Shown here in pieces: positions 1 through 10,250 of a DNA stretch of 64,000 bases (within the stretch, counting starts at the first letter, position 1; every line of letters begins with the position of its first letter). The position numbers and the translations under genes are program-made. This stretch comes from Arbacia lixula (taxonomy: Eukaryota; Echinodermata; Echinoidea; Arbacioida; Arbaciidae): positions 1,106,338-1,170,337 of the forward strand of contig OZ022576.1 in assembly GCA_963669155.1 (NCBI GenBank), in the 5' to 3' direction. The notes beneath the pieces are model-generated. The model worked only from the letters and a program-made list of their open reading frames with translations, did not search any database and was not told where the DNA came from.

Positions 1-1025
1 CCATCAACTCAATTCTTCAAGAATGTAGACTGGTTTCTTGCAGATAACAGTACCACCAATTTCTTGAAAGCAATGGTAAGGATCTCGGGGGATTATTACG
101 TTTCCTACCCGGCTGGCATTGGCTTGCGATACCATGCACAAGTAGGCAATAGTACATTCAAGGACTACTTCACGCATGTGCCATCCTAGTAAGTAATGTT
201 TTTATTTCATGTGATGTGGTAAGAATTAGCATGGGATATGTGGGGTGAAATCAAACACAAAGGAAAAACAAGAACATTATGAAAGGTTGATAATTTTCAC
301 CACGTGGAATGAATTATGATCATTCAATACCACATCGAATAAAATGACCCAACAATTCCTGTCAGAAATAAACTTGTTTATATGTTTGGGTGCACGAATG
401 AATACACAGTAATCAGAAGCAGTTGTGTTGTTGTTTGTTTTCCTACTGAAGGAGCATCCTGTAAACAAGGTTTCCGAACATCTCGTGGACTGGAACAGGG
501 CACGGTGAAAAGCTCCCTCTAGTGTTGGGGATGCCGTTCATTTGTCAAGGTCATGACCTTCTGAACTAATTTCGCCAAGATCCTCTCCATTGTCGGCTCC
601 CTTGTTTTCTAAATATGTCGAAGTTTCAAAATCGCTCGTCCAAAATATTCTCATACCCCCACCCCCTCCTCACATTACCATCTTGAATGGCTATCGGATC
701 ACCATGTGAGTTAATTATACATAAATTAGAGCGATAGATCGATCTGCCCCACCTTTCTCTGTTCATATACAAAGATTAAAAACATAAATGACTGATGGGC
801 TTATGATATGATTTCTGGCCTGCCTGCAGGAATCCCAGCACGTCCATGGTAGCATGGTAGCATGCCAGGGAGCGGACCGGACGATTGGCCACCTTACATG
901 ACCTTACACAATTCCCAAGCTGGCTTACAAGGTGATCGACTTCGCTCTCGTGGAAGGGCGGGCCCTGAAGGCCTCGGAGTGCCACTTCTGGAACCACTAC
1001 CTACCGAAACTCCAGGGATACCTTG
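1..1025 (+). pseudogene. C-terminal exons of a carboxylesterase/cholinesterase-family protein, probably decayed
   Basis: Three blocks match the C-terminal half of the alpha/beta-hydrolase carboxylesterase type B family. Block 1 (1-188) is open in frame 1, contains SGDYYVSYPAG and HVPS, and stops at a donor-like GTAAGT (189). Block 2 (about 480-545) encodes GTGHGEKLPLVLGMPF, the region around the catalytic histidine (His codon 501-503). Block 3 (about 830-1025) follows an acceptor CTGCCTGCAG and encodes DDWPPY and then, in another frame, FWNHYLPKL, the usual C-terminal motif. A GTAAAA donor follows at 1026. The block order and spacing are right for the family, but no acceptor joins block 1 to block 2 without a stop, and block 3 is split by short tandem duplications (catggtag twice at 845-860; ACCTTACATG/ACCTTACACA at 891-910). 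The nucleophile and acidic residues lie upstream, outside the window. It is a decayed gene or an assembly-damaged one. Family call good; functionality doubtful. Confidence 0.6.
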
Positions 1026-2380
1026 GTAAAATATTGTTTTTATCATATGTTACAAAGAGTCATTACCAATATTTCTACCATACCATTCAAATTGTGGCAG
1101 ATCCCCTGTCAGTATTTTACTAACTGTAAATATGTCTATATGTCGATTGATACTATACAGTACTTATGTTTGAGTGTCTATAGGTGCACACCACAAAATT
1201 AAGTTGTTACGAATGTCGGAGCAAAAAGAAAATGAAGCATTTCTTCAGTTTGCATATCGGCTACCAAATCAAGGTCTTTAATTCATCATAGTTTGAAATT
1301 TAGGACCAACATTGTTGACCTTTTCAGTGGTAGTCAAAATGTAGCTCTAGGCCTATGGGGATGGTGTATATTACATGTGAATAGATTAACACATAAAGTG
1401 TAAATACGATAGCAAAGTTGGTATGAAGTCAAGCTCGGGTTCGTTAAATCCTACACTCAAATGGTTTATATGTGATGTCGTGAGCTGGTGTTAAATTTAT
1501 CCTAAGAATCTGAGGGCATAGTCTGTACTGGCGACTTGCTTCTAGTGTCCAAGGGCAATACAATATTCCTCTGGGAGAGATTGGATTAGCGCTCTCTCTC
1601 CCCTTCGGTCCTCTCTGCAACAATCTTTCTTTCTTTCCCCCAGCCATAGCTGACACTGATGAGGCTACGAGAGACTGGAAGGAACACTAGTCTGTCTGGC
1701 AGAATGATCTCAGCGAGTAGTAGAACGTACAAAGCACCCCATACCTGCAAATAATGCAATTTAATTATTATAAAAAACGAATGATCACACTGATTTTTTC
1801 ACAATTGTGAGAAGGATTTAGATAATTTTAATGGTCTTCTTGATCACGTCATTCTGGATGAGCAGAAGCTGTTATTAAACACTTTATGTAGTGTTTGAAA
1901 AAAAACTCGCCTCGCGGATTCGATACTAGAGCACAATAACCTTGTAAACACAATATTAGTTAAACCATCCTGTGCTTAACTACTGCTCTATCAATTTTCA
2001 TCGGATTCGTGTGTACCGTACCGGGATACGGCCCGGGAAGTGCCATATACAGTACATGTTTAGCTTTTCATTTCTCCATTAAGTCTTGAGGACTTAACAT
2101 GCAAAACTACACACTGTTATTATGTACATAGCTCCTTTAGTTGTAATCGATAAAAATAATATATAATATTCTTTATATCTCATAAATGTGTAAGTGTATT
2201 GGCTGGTGATGATTAATTACGTCTTTAGACTTCATTTGTTTCCAGTTGCATATTCATGCATATGATTTGTCGCTTTATGCATGTCCAAACCTTATCTGTG
2301 ACAACGATTAGATCTAACGTTAGGTTACCGGCACGTTTGATTTTCCGTGGCTAGTAACTGCAATAGCTAGCTGCCCAGGC
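1026..2380. other. Non-coding stretch, nothing recognised
   Basis: AT-rich sequence downstream of the esterase-like exons. No convincing exon, RNA gene or element end was seen. Some of it may be the 3' part of the esterase gene. Confidence 0.5.
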
Positions 2381-2559
2381 GGGTGTTTCACCAAGCTGTT
2401 CGTAAGTTACGAACGACTTTACGAGCGACTGATGATCCCTTCTTGCACTAAATGCGATACCACACTTTGTTCATTGAGAATCTGATTAATCACAAGAAGG
2501 GGTAACCAGTCGTTCGTTAAGTCGTTCGTAACTTACGTACAGCTTGGTGAAACACCACC
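2381..2559. repeat. Foldback MITE-like palindromic element
   Basis: Two arms of about 65 bp are inverted copies of each other. The left arm begins GTGTTTCACCAAGCT and ends CCCTTCTTG (2445). The right arm begins CAAGAAGGGG (2493) and ends AGCTTGGTGAAACAC. Both arms contain GTAAGTTACGAACGAC or its complement. The roughly 45-bp centre is unique. No coding capacity. This is the structure of a short non-autonomous DNA transposon; the superfamily cannot be assigned. Confidence 0.75.
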
Positions 2560-3709
2560 CAGTACTGCTACCAGTGATTAAGTACATAATTATTATGATG
2601 TTAAACCAGGATACTAACAGACTGTGCTTTTTTTTTACAGATCACGCCTTGATGAAATTGTTACGTATGTATTGTTGTATCTATTATAATCTACATTCAA
2701 TATGTTATACGTTTAATGTTATGTATTTTATCAATCGTTAAGCGATTACATGTATATAAATAATTTTATTATAGGTCCTATACCAAATCAATATTTTTTT
2801 TGTTAATACAATGCTAATGTTTGCATCCTTCTGCTTTGCATCAATTATATTTTTTGATTTGTCACACGTGTCTGCCTAAAAGCGATTTACTTCTTGAGAA
2901 TAGTTTGATTTCTTTGTTTTTTGGTAGTCTACTTTCTAGGCTGCTGCACACAGGCTTAGTCTGTATTGGCAGATGTACTTGTTCACAGACTCCGTTATTT
3001 GCCCACGCACTCAACAGTCGCCTTGTTCAAGAGTTAAACATTTGGCTGTGCATAAGCTAAAGAACAACGTATACATGGTGGCTTTGTTCAAGAATGATTT
3101 TGTCTTGATTGCATCCCAAGATGGAATGTCATCCCTAAAATTTACATTTATTCTATTTCAACGTGATTTGAGGTCTACATGTCATCAGCTGTTGTTTATA
3201 GCTGATGCAAGTTGATGAAGTTGATGAACAGCACAACTGCTTTCACTACAACACGACATAATCATTCCTCTGTCCTTGAAATGGTTATCACACCGCGCAC
3301 ATTGAGAATCACACACCCAACTTGGAGATAATTAAGGAAGATGATCAGAATTTTTATTTAGTAGACGTTGTTCCACATGTCGTGTCAATATATTTACAGT
3401 GCAATATAAAATACATTAAAATACATTATCGGAATTGAATGCAAATATCGTTTGTAAACACGAATGTTTGGTAAAATGATGAGATATTCCCAATCCACTG
3501 ACATTCAGATGCATGTTCAGTTATATCGATGTATATTAGTAGCAAACAACAAGTTTCAAATCGACGCATAATACAGTTGGAGGGTGACAAATATTTTAGA
3601 AGCAGGATTCGTTGTATCTAAAATCCCCAGCTGCTGCCATCACAGACATTGTCGAATGACATGTGTGATGTACAATGAACATTGTATTTTAATGAGCCAT
3701 TATCGTTAT
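2560..3709. other. Non-coding stretch, nothing recognised
   Basis: AT-rich; short open frames at 2.8-3.2 kb show no family motif and no splice context. Ends at the target duplication of the next LINE. Confidence 0.5.
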
Positions 3710-3724
3710 GTATGTATAACAGCT
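3710..3724. repeat. Left target-site duplication of the L1-type LINE
   Basis: GTATGTATAACAGCT, repeated exactly at 5601-5615 just after the short A-tail of the LINE between them. Confidence 0.85.
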
Positions 3725-5600
3725 GTATTCTAAAACAAACAATGAAGTTGAATCGTCTGATATTGATGATTATTTAGATTCAACTATATTACCTATGTTA
3801 ACAGAAGAAGAAACATTGTCATGCGAAGGTATGCTTACTGAGGAAGAATGTCGTAATGCTTTATTTTCTATGAAAAACAATAAGTGACGCTTTATGTGTT
3901 GAATTTTTAAAGTATTTTTGGGACGATGTTAAATCCCTTATAATAGGGAATGTTAATGAAGGTTTTATTCAAAAACGGTTATCAGAAAGGTGATAAACAA
4001 TGTCTAGATAATTGGAGACCTATATCATTGCTCTACACTGATTACAAGATTACAGCAAAAGTATTGTTTACAAGATTAAGAGGTGGTATAGATAAATTGG
4101 TCTCTTTTAATCAACCAAGTTATTTAGAACAGCGCTCTGCTATGCAAAATCTACGTTTGGTTAAAGATATTATTGAATATTGTGAATATAATAATCACCC
4201 TGGAATTTTTCTTTTTCTTGATTTTCGAAAAGTTTACGATACGGTTACCCACCAGTTTCTATTCAAACTATTGCATAAACTTAAATTTAAAGAATCTTTT
4301 ATTACTTGGAATAAGGTCCTCTATGCAAACGTTGGAGGGAGTGTCATAAATAATGGTTGGATTTCGCAAAAAAATTGATGTAAAAAGAGGAATTAGACAG
4401 GGTTGCCCTCTGTCCGCTCTATTGTATATTCTTGTTGTTGAAATTATGGCATTAAAAAAAAGCAGAATAATGATATCAGTGGTATCACTGTAGTATCTAC
4501 TGAAACTAGTATTTCAAAAGAATTAAAGATATCTCACCTTGCAGATTACACTGTTCTCTTTTTAAAAAACATTCAATCTGCCAACTTATGTATTGAACAA
4601 GTAAAACCCTTCGGTTTCTTTGCTGGGCCAAGCCTAATGTGATGAAAACAAATGCTGTCACTATACAACAACAACATGCATACATTGAAGGTATTAAATG
4701 GAATGATGAACCTGTCAAGTACTTAGGAATGTATCTAACAAGTGATAAAAAAGAGTCTGAAAGACTGAATTGGTTTATGAAACTTCAAAAAGTTAAATAA
4801 ATTTTAAGTTTTTGGAAAATGAGAAATTTAACTTACTATGGTAAAGTTTTGACTCTTAGATCATTAATGATTTCTCAATTTCTTCACGTTGTCTCTGTAT
4901 TACCCATCCCCCAGAAACTAGTTGTTGATCTCAATAAACTGATGTATAATCTTTTATGGAATTCAAAACGAGAAAAATTCAAGAGAGTGGTCATGATTAA
5001 TGATATTATAAGGGGAGGACTGAGAATGATAGATTTGAAGTCTAAATTCCAATCTTTGCATTTATCATGGTTTAGTAGATTCTTTGAAAATGATAATGAT
5101 GTACCGTGGAAGTTTATGTTTAGATATTGGATTGAAAGATTATGTCCTCTATTATTAATTTTGAAAACAAATGGTTTCAGTAAAGATATGTTGAAGCTGT
5201 GCGTAAAACAAAAGGTACCCGACTTTTATTTAGACTGTCTCATAACTTGGAGTGAACTTAAATATATAAAGTTTCCAGATATTGTAAATGTTAAAAATCA
5301 AGTTTTGCGGTACAATAGTAATATCACACATGATAGAAAAACTTTATTTTTTAAAAAATGTTTTGAAAATGAAAATGCAACAGATATAAATACAATCATT
5401 GTGTATAGTCAATATGCAATATATTTGATGCATATGATTAATTATTTTCAAGGTAAACCATACAACAGTTTTTCTATATGGCATGCGTTTAAATATAAAA
5501 TTCGTTTAGACGACATCTCGGATGTTGTCTCTAAGACCCTGGATGTTAATACATGTTGGTAATTGAATGAATAAAGTACCTCTGACACGAGGAAAAAAAA
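3725..5600 (+). mobile_element. 5'-truncated L1-type non-LTR retrotransposon
   Basis: The insertion is bounded by a perfect 15-bp direct repeat and ends in GAGG plus eight A residues. It carries the middle and C-terminal part of a reverse transcriptase ORF but no endonuclease, the typical product of target-primed reverse transcription that stopped early. The protein resembles the L1/Tx1 group (NWRPISLL, RQGCPLSALLY, a long C-terminal region). Several frameshifts and stops make it dead. The intact target duplication says the insertion is moderately young or well preserved. Confidence 0.85.
3780..5562 (+). pseudogene. LINE reverse transcriptase fragment (L1/Tx1-like), frameshifted
   Basis: Reading in several frames, the segment shows TEEECRNALFSMKNN, then NWRPISLLYTDYKITAKVL (about 4010), LFLDFRKVYDTV (RT motif A, about 4210), RQGCPLSALLYI (about 4395, motif B region) and LADYTVLF where the catalytic xADD motif is expected. 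The Asp-Asp pair is lost there. A longer open stretch at 4819-5562 (247 aa) is the thumb/C-terminal region and ends TRGKKK-like just before the A-tail. Breaks occur near 3885, 4375, 4460 and 4800. No product is expected. Confidence 0.75.
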
Positions 5601-5615
5601 GTATGTATAACAGCT
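5601..5615. repeat. Right target-site duplication of the L1-type LINE
   Basis: Exact second copy of the 15-bp sequence at 3710-3724. Confidence 0.85.
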
Positions 5616-5769
5616 CCTAAAACATCGAAGTCCTTAAACGTAAACAGCTATGTGTTTCAAAAGTACACATAAACATTTTGTAGACACGATTTTACATAAT
5701 TTGTATAAAATTCAAATCCCTTTTGTTATACTATTTCGAATATCAAGCAATGATGCTTAAATAACAGAA

Positions 5770-5850
5770 TATCATCAAAAAGTACACCAATAAGCACACC
5801 AAAGAAAGTACACCAATAAGTACCAAAAATGTACACCAAAAAGCACACCA
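5770..5850. repeat. Short degenerate tandem repeat
   Basis: Four to five copies of GTACACCAATAAG / CACACCAAAAAGCA variants of 12-20 bp lie between the LINE and the LTR element. The rest of 5616-5955 holds nothing recognised. Confidence 0.6.
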
Positions 5851-5955
5851 ATTGACTGATCAGAATTTGTTTGATTTAATATCGTTCAAAAGTCTGTTCA
5901 CATCAGCGTCATCATGTTTTATATTGTATTTTCGTGAATATATATCATTTGTGTT

Positions 5956-7360
5956 TGTCACGGCCCGGTTTGGAGCCGACAGTAAAATAAAAGAGGAAAA
6001 ACTTGTTGACCAATAACACCACAAACCGACTATGACAAATCAATTTAACTTAACATTATTTTAATCAGTTACTGAAAATATCATTAATCCTACATTTCAA
6101 TAACAAAATCACGTGATTAAAACAAATTAATTATACGGACCAGATAAACCACACACGCAAATCATACGGAATCACACCAACAATAAACACACGAAAACCT
6201 GGCGGTTCGCGGTCGGGGCCCCGTTTCAACAATGCTGCGTGGAACTAATGAAAGACAACGCGCTTGACCTTCGATGAGGCTGCGACCTTGTGACGGGCGA
6301 CTCCTCAGCGAAGTAGGCGACGTGGCGACGTGGTGACGTGGACACAGTTCAGGGACACGTAATGTGGCGTCAGTCCCGTACACAAACTCTATGTGGGAGA
6401 AGAGTTACCAAACGGCAATTGTCATTTAAGTACTTAGCCGCGAATAAACAGGTACAACGTTATCAGAAATACACAACAGCCACACGCATGCACACAAGAC
6501 ACCCCGTCCGTATAACCTACTGTGACTGTTAAATTTTATTACAAGCCAACACTAAATACTGACTTTGTTAAAAGCCGAAATAGATTATTTTCAAGTGGAT
6601 ATTAGCACAAACAATTAATGTAGTTCAAAACCACTCAATTGTCAACCTTTTACAATTTGACATCATACATACTTTATAATAATTATTTAAATGCTTGAAC
6701 TATTGAAACATGAGTTTAACAGTTATAATTATCAGTTTCACATCAATGAGAAATGACACTAAGCTTACCACCATAGGTGAGTTTTCCAATAAAATACAAC
6801 GAAGACACCTCTTCAAAACTTGTCAGCTACGATAAAACAATAATTGTTGACGGCTGCTTAACTTCGGTTACACTTCAGTAACAGATTCAATTGTAGACGG
6901 CTGCTTGTCTTCGGATACACTTAGTTACAAATTCACCACGAACTCAAAAAGAAACCACCGTACAGGTCGAAAGCAAAAGAAAGTAATGCCTTAACGTTAA
7001 CAACGTACGGTTAAATACCTTGCCCAACGTATCGCCTCGGGCGTGGCACGGAGACGCTATCGTGGGTGCTACAAAATTAACCCGTAACATGCATTAATTT
7101 ACTAAACGTAACTGGAAAAAGTACCAGGATAAATCCACGGGAACGAAAGTACTAAAACAGCGATACTTGAACATTTTTGATTAATTTGCATATAAATGAA
7201 AGGGTAGACTTAACATTCGATCACCCGTTAAAACGTGTGGTACACCTGTACCGGCTTTTACTCGGGCATGAAAATGAAACAAATTAGGATGCCTTTTACT
7301 GGACAAGAGTAACCATGGTAGACAATAAAATAAATGGAAATTTCAAGCCTGCCTGTGACA
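5956..7360 (-). repeat. 3' LTR of element A (about 1.4 kb)
   Basis: Begins TGTCACGG and ends CTGTGACA, so it has the inverted TGTCAC/GTGACA termini of an LTR. Positions 5956-6313 match the truncated 5' LTR at 24,771-25,128 almost base for base. The inner end abuts TTTGCCCCTCAAC, the complement of a G-rich polypurine tract. A degenerate direct repeat with a period of about 47 bp (ACGGCTGCTT...TTCGG) sits near 6851-6945. The left flank is GTGTT; a target duplication cannot be tested because the other outer end is lost. Confidence 0.85.
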
Positions 7361-7686
7361 TTTGCCCCTCAACCAAAATTGACATTTATTCTTAAATTTC
7401 TTCCAAATTTTTCTTGTCCTGAATTAAAATTTACGTTTCATTAAGTTGAACATTTGGTTTCTCCTGGAAACTACCCCTTTTGACAATTTGATTAATATGT
7501 ACAAAATCAAGTTTGAATTTTGGCCCTCAACCAAAATTGATATTTTGTCTTAAATTTCTTCCAAAATTTCTTGTCCTCAATTAAAATTTACAACGTGTCA
7601 ATAGGTTTAACAATTGGTTTCTCCTGGAAACTACCCCTTTTGACAATTTGATTGATATATACAAAATCAAGTTTGAATTTTGCCCC
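7361..7686 (-). repeat. Tandemly duplicated polypurine-tract region of element A (158-bp period)
   Basis: CCTCAACCAAAATTGA starts at 7368 and again at about 7526, and the sequence after each copy is near-identical (TCTCCTGGAAACTACCCC, TTGACAATTTGATT). A third partial CCCCTCA lies next to the pol stop at 7682. On the element strand these are G-rich purine tracts, so there are two or three potential plus-strand primer sites before the 3' LTR. Confidence 0.8.
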
Positions 7687-9510
7687 TCATTCCACAGAAG
7701 GGCAGCGGCTCAGATAATCTGCCCCAACATTATCTGATCCCTTGATTATCTCTACATGATACCGATGTGCCTGCATTGCGAGTGCCCATCTCATCACTCT
7801 TGCATTTTTCATTTGCGTTTTGGACAGATTGGCCAGCGGAAAATGGTTAGTTTGCAGTCTGAACTTTCGCCCATGCAAATGGTACGCAAATTTCGTGACC
7901 GCCCACACTACCGCCAAACATTCACGCTCAATGATTGGGTATGCGCGCTCGCGTGCGAGCAATTTACGACTTGCAAATTGCACCGGAAACAACTTGCCTT
8001 CGTGAGCCTGCATGAGAACGGCTCCGATGCCCACATCCGACGCGTCTGTCCTAACCACGAACTCTTTGTTGCTATCCGGAAGTCGAAGAATGGGGAACTT
8101 ACTTACCCTCTCCTTTAGGGTCCGGAAAGCAATTTCCTCCGCATCTCCCCAGTTTGGTGCGTTGTTCTTGGTGAGATCTGTAAGGGGTGCAGCAATCACA
8201 GCCATGTTAGGTATGAATTTGCGATAGTATGCTACGAGGCCAACAAAAGCTCTCACCTCTTTCTTCGTAGTTGGTCTCGTTGCTGCCATCACTTTCTCCA
8301 CCCCTGCATTCGTAGGCTGGATTTTCCCTTCACTTACCATGTGTCCAAGGAACTCCACATTGGTACAACCAAAGTGACACTTCGTCGGTCTCGCCGTGAG
8401 GTTTGCTCTTCTCAGTGCCTCGAGTACTCTCCTGACGTCGTTGACGTGTTCCTCCCACGAAGTGCTGCAGATCAAGATATCGTCTATGTAGTGTACGACA
8501 TTGGGTATACCTTCCAGCAAACTCCTCATCATCCTTGTGAACAGAGCAGGTGAGTTGACCATTCCAAAAGGAAGAACTTTGAACTCATACTGACCATCAG
8601 GCGTAACAAACGCTGTTTTGGCTCTGTCTTCTTGTCTTACTGGAATCTGCCAATACCCCTTGCAGAGATCGATTTTCGAGAAGACTGTCGCCCCTCCAAC
8701 ATCCGCGATGATCTCCTCCATATTCGGTATTGGTTCATTGTCGATCACGGTTGCCGCATTTATCTTTCGATAATCTACACAAAATCGATTTTTGCCGTCC
8801 CTCTTCTTAACAATTACCACAGGTGACGCATAGGGAGAGTTGGATTTGTCAATGATGCCCATCTTCATCATTGTGTCAACTTCTTCCCTGATCGTCTCTC
8901 GTAACGACTGTGGGACTTGATATGCTCTCGAACGTATGTGAGTTGGCGTGTTCAGTTCCACGGTGTGATTGATGATGTCTGTTCTTCCGGGCACATCCGT
9001 AAGGAGGTCCTCAAACTCATGAATGAGAGCGTCCATTTCCGCTCGCTGTCTTCCATCAATGCCTTCACCGAACTTCACATCATTAACTCCTTCTGTCTGC
9101 TCCAATGAGGGGAATGAAATTCCTACCACACCGTCACCATCTCCACTATCGCCGTCCTCAATGACTTGGATAGCACTGCACGTTGGTACAGACTGTTCAC
9201 TACTTCCGTTATCACTGTCCTCAGTGACGTCATCACCTTGTCCCTGCGAAGGTACTTCGCTCACGACTTCTTCGTCGTCGTTGTTTTCCTCTCTGACGTC
9301 ATCATCTTGCTCTGGCGACGATCTTGCAAGGTAGCGCTTCATAAGGTTTGCGTGGTACGTTTTCCTCTTCTTCCCGACTTGCAGTGAGTAGTTGTTCCGT
9401 GCCACCTTTCCTACTACCTCGTACGGTCCTCTCCACTGCATCAAAAGCTTGTTGGAGCTGGTGGGGAGAAGCAGCAACACACGATCGCCGCACTCGAAGC
9501 AGCTGGCCAT
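7687..9510 (-). CDS. Element A pol, C-terminal part: reverse transcriptase and RNase H
   Basis: This is the last part of the element A polyprotein. It starts in the integrase C-terminal tail (ECGDRVLLLLPTS, KLLMQWRGPY) beside the LINE insertion. The reverse transcriptase follows: RFCVDYRKIN, FSKIDLCKGYWQIP, LPFGMVNSPALF and the catalytic HYIDDILI. The RNase H has RTDASDVGIGAVL, IIERECLAVVWA and GADYLSRCPSVE before the stop. The frame is open throughout. In the RNase H motif that reads VDHRPL in element B, A has TNHFPL, so a conserved Asp is Asn, which should weaken RNase H. The LINE separates this segment from its own protease/integrase, so it is no longer expressed as a normal polyprotein. 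Its upstream limit is set by homology to B rather than by a start codon. Confidence 0.85.
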   Translation of the reverse strand: MASCFECGDRVLLLLPTSSNKLLMQWRGPYEVVGKVARNNYSLQVGKKRKTYHANLMKRYLARSSPEQDDDVREENNDDEEVVSEVPSQGQGDDVTEDSDNGSSEQSVPTCSAIQVIEDGDSGDGDGVVGISFPSLEQTEGVNDVKFGEGIDGRQRAEMDALIHEFEDLLTDVPGRTDIINHTVELNTPTHIRSRAYQVPQSLRETIREEVDTMMKMGIIDKSNSPYASPVVIVKKRDGKNRFCVDYRKINAATVIDNEPIPNMEEIIADVGGATVFSKIDLCKGYWQIPVRQEDRAKTAFVTPDGQYEFKVLPFGMVNSPALFTRMMRSLLEGIPNVVHYIDDILICSTSWEEHVNDVRRVLEALRRANLTARPTKCHFGCTNVEFLGHMVSEGKIQPTNAGVEKVMAATRPTTKKEVRAFVGLVAYYRKFIPNMAVIAAPLTDLTKNNAPNWGDAEEIAFRTLKERVSKFPILRLPDSNKEFVVRTDASDVGIGAVLMQAHEGKLFPVQFASRKLLARERAYPIIERECLAVVWAVTKFAYHLHGRKFRLQTNHFPLANLSKTQMKNARVMRWALAMQAHRYHVEIIKGSDNVGADYLSRCPSVE

Positions 9511-9582
9511 CCAAGCGAGACGCCCGCCTTTCAACTTGACGAGGGCGAACAAACGCGACTTAAAGCCGCAGTCAAGGACATT

Positions 9583-10206
9583 GTGTGTACTGGTGCTTTC
9601 ACGGACAAACTTGTCAGCCTCATTACCGCAACTATAATAGACCAGGTGACACAGAATTGCTTTCATGCAATGGAGCATGAGCTCCAGTCCCATGCCAAGG
9701 AAGCAGCGCATCTCAAAACGAAAATCAACACACTGGAGGGAGAGCTCAGCAGAATCCGTGAGGACATCGAGGAGCAGGAGCAGTACTCCCGGAGGAACTG
9801 TCTTCGCCTGTATGGAGTAAAGGAAGAAGCCGACGAACGTACCGATGCCGTCGTGGTTGACCTCATCAACACAAAGCTCGCGGTCGAAATCACGGAGAAG
9901 GATCTCGATCGGAGCCATCGCGTCACGCCCCGAAACCCCATCGAAGGAGGTCGACCACGACCGATCATCGTCAAGTTTGCTCGACACAACGTTCGCGAGA
10001 AAGTCTACAGCGCCAAATCAAAGCTCAAGAGAACAAATGTCTTCATTCGCGAAGACTTGACAACAAGGCGCCAACGTCTGGTGCGCGAGAGCTTGAATCA
10101 CCCATCAATCACCAGGGTTTGGACCATCGACGGACGAATCCGAGCGCTGACGAAAGAAAACCAGGTAGTGAACATCAGAAAAACCAATGACTTAGATCGT
10201 CTGTAA
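9583..10206 (+). CDS. LINE ORF1 protein, N-terminally truncated
   Basis: The residue pattern fits an L1-type ORF1 RNA-binding protein. A heptad-like coiled coil (LKTKINTLEGELSRIREDIE) leads into EQYSRRNCLRLYGVKE, typical of the RRM start, and then RPIIVKFARHNVREKVYSAK and IREDLTTRRQ, typical of the C-terminal domain. Such proteins trimerise and coat LINE RNA. The frame stays open leftward to the junction with element A without an ATG, so the true N-terminus is probably missing; 9583 (a GTG) is only a convenient boundary. ORF2 starts 44 bases after the stop. Part of the opposite strand is also open, but only by chance. Confidence 0.75.
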   Translation: MCTGAFTDKLVSLITATIIDQVTQNCFHAMEHELQSHAKEAAHLKTKINTLEGELSRIREDIEEQEQYSRRNCLRLYGVKEEADERTDAVVVDLINTKLAVEITEKDLDRSHRVTPRNPIEGGRPRPIIVKFARHNVREKVYSAKSKLKRTNVFIREDLTTRRQRLVRESLNHPSITRVWTIDGRIRALTKENQVVNIRKTNDLDRL

Positions 10207-10250
10207 AAAGTAACTGAGACACTGAGAATTCCCTTCGCCTAATTATATTA

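Noticed and set aside
7756-9539. Several plus-strand open frames of 60-120 codons
   Set aside because: They lie opposite the element A RT/RNase H frame and show no motif; shadows of the real minus-strand pol.
9514-9987. Minus-strand extension of element A pol past 9,510
   Set aside because: The frame stays open by chance into the LINE ORF1 antisense; homology to element B ends near 9,498.
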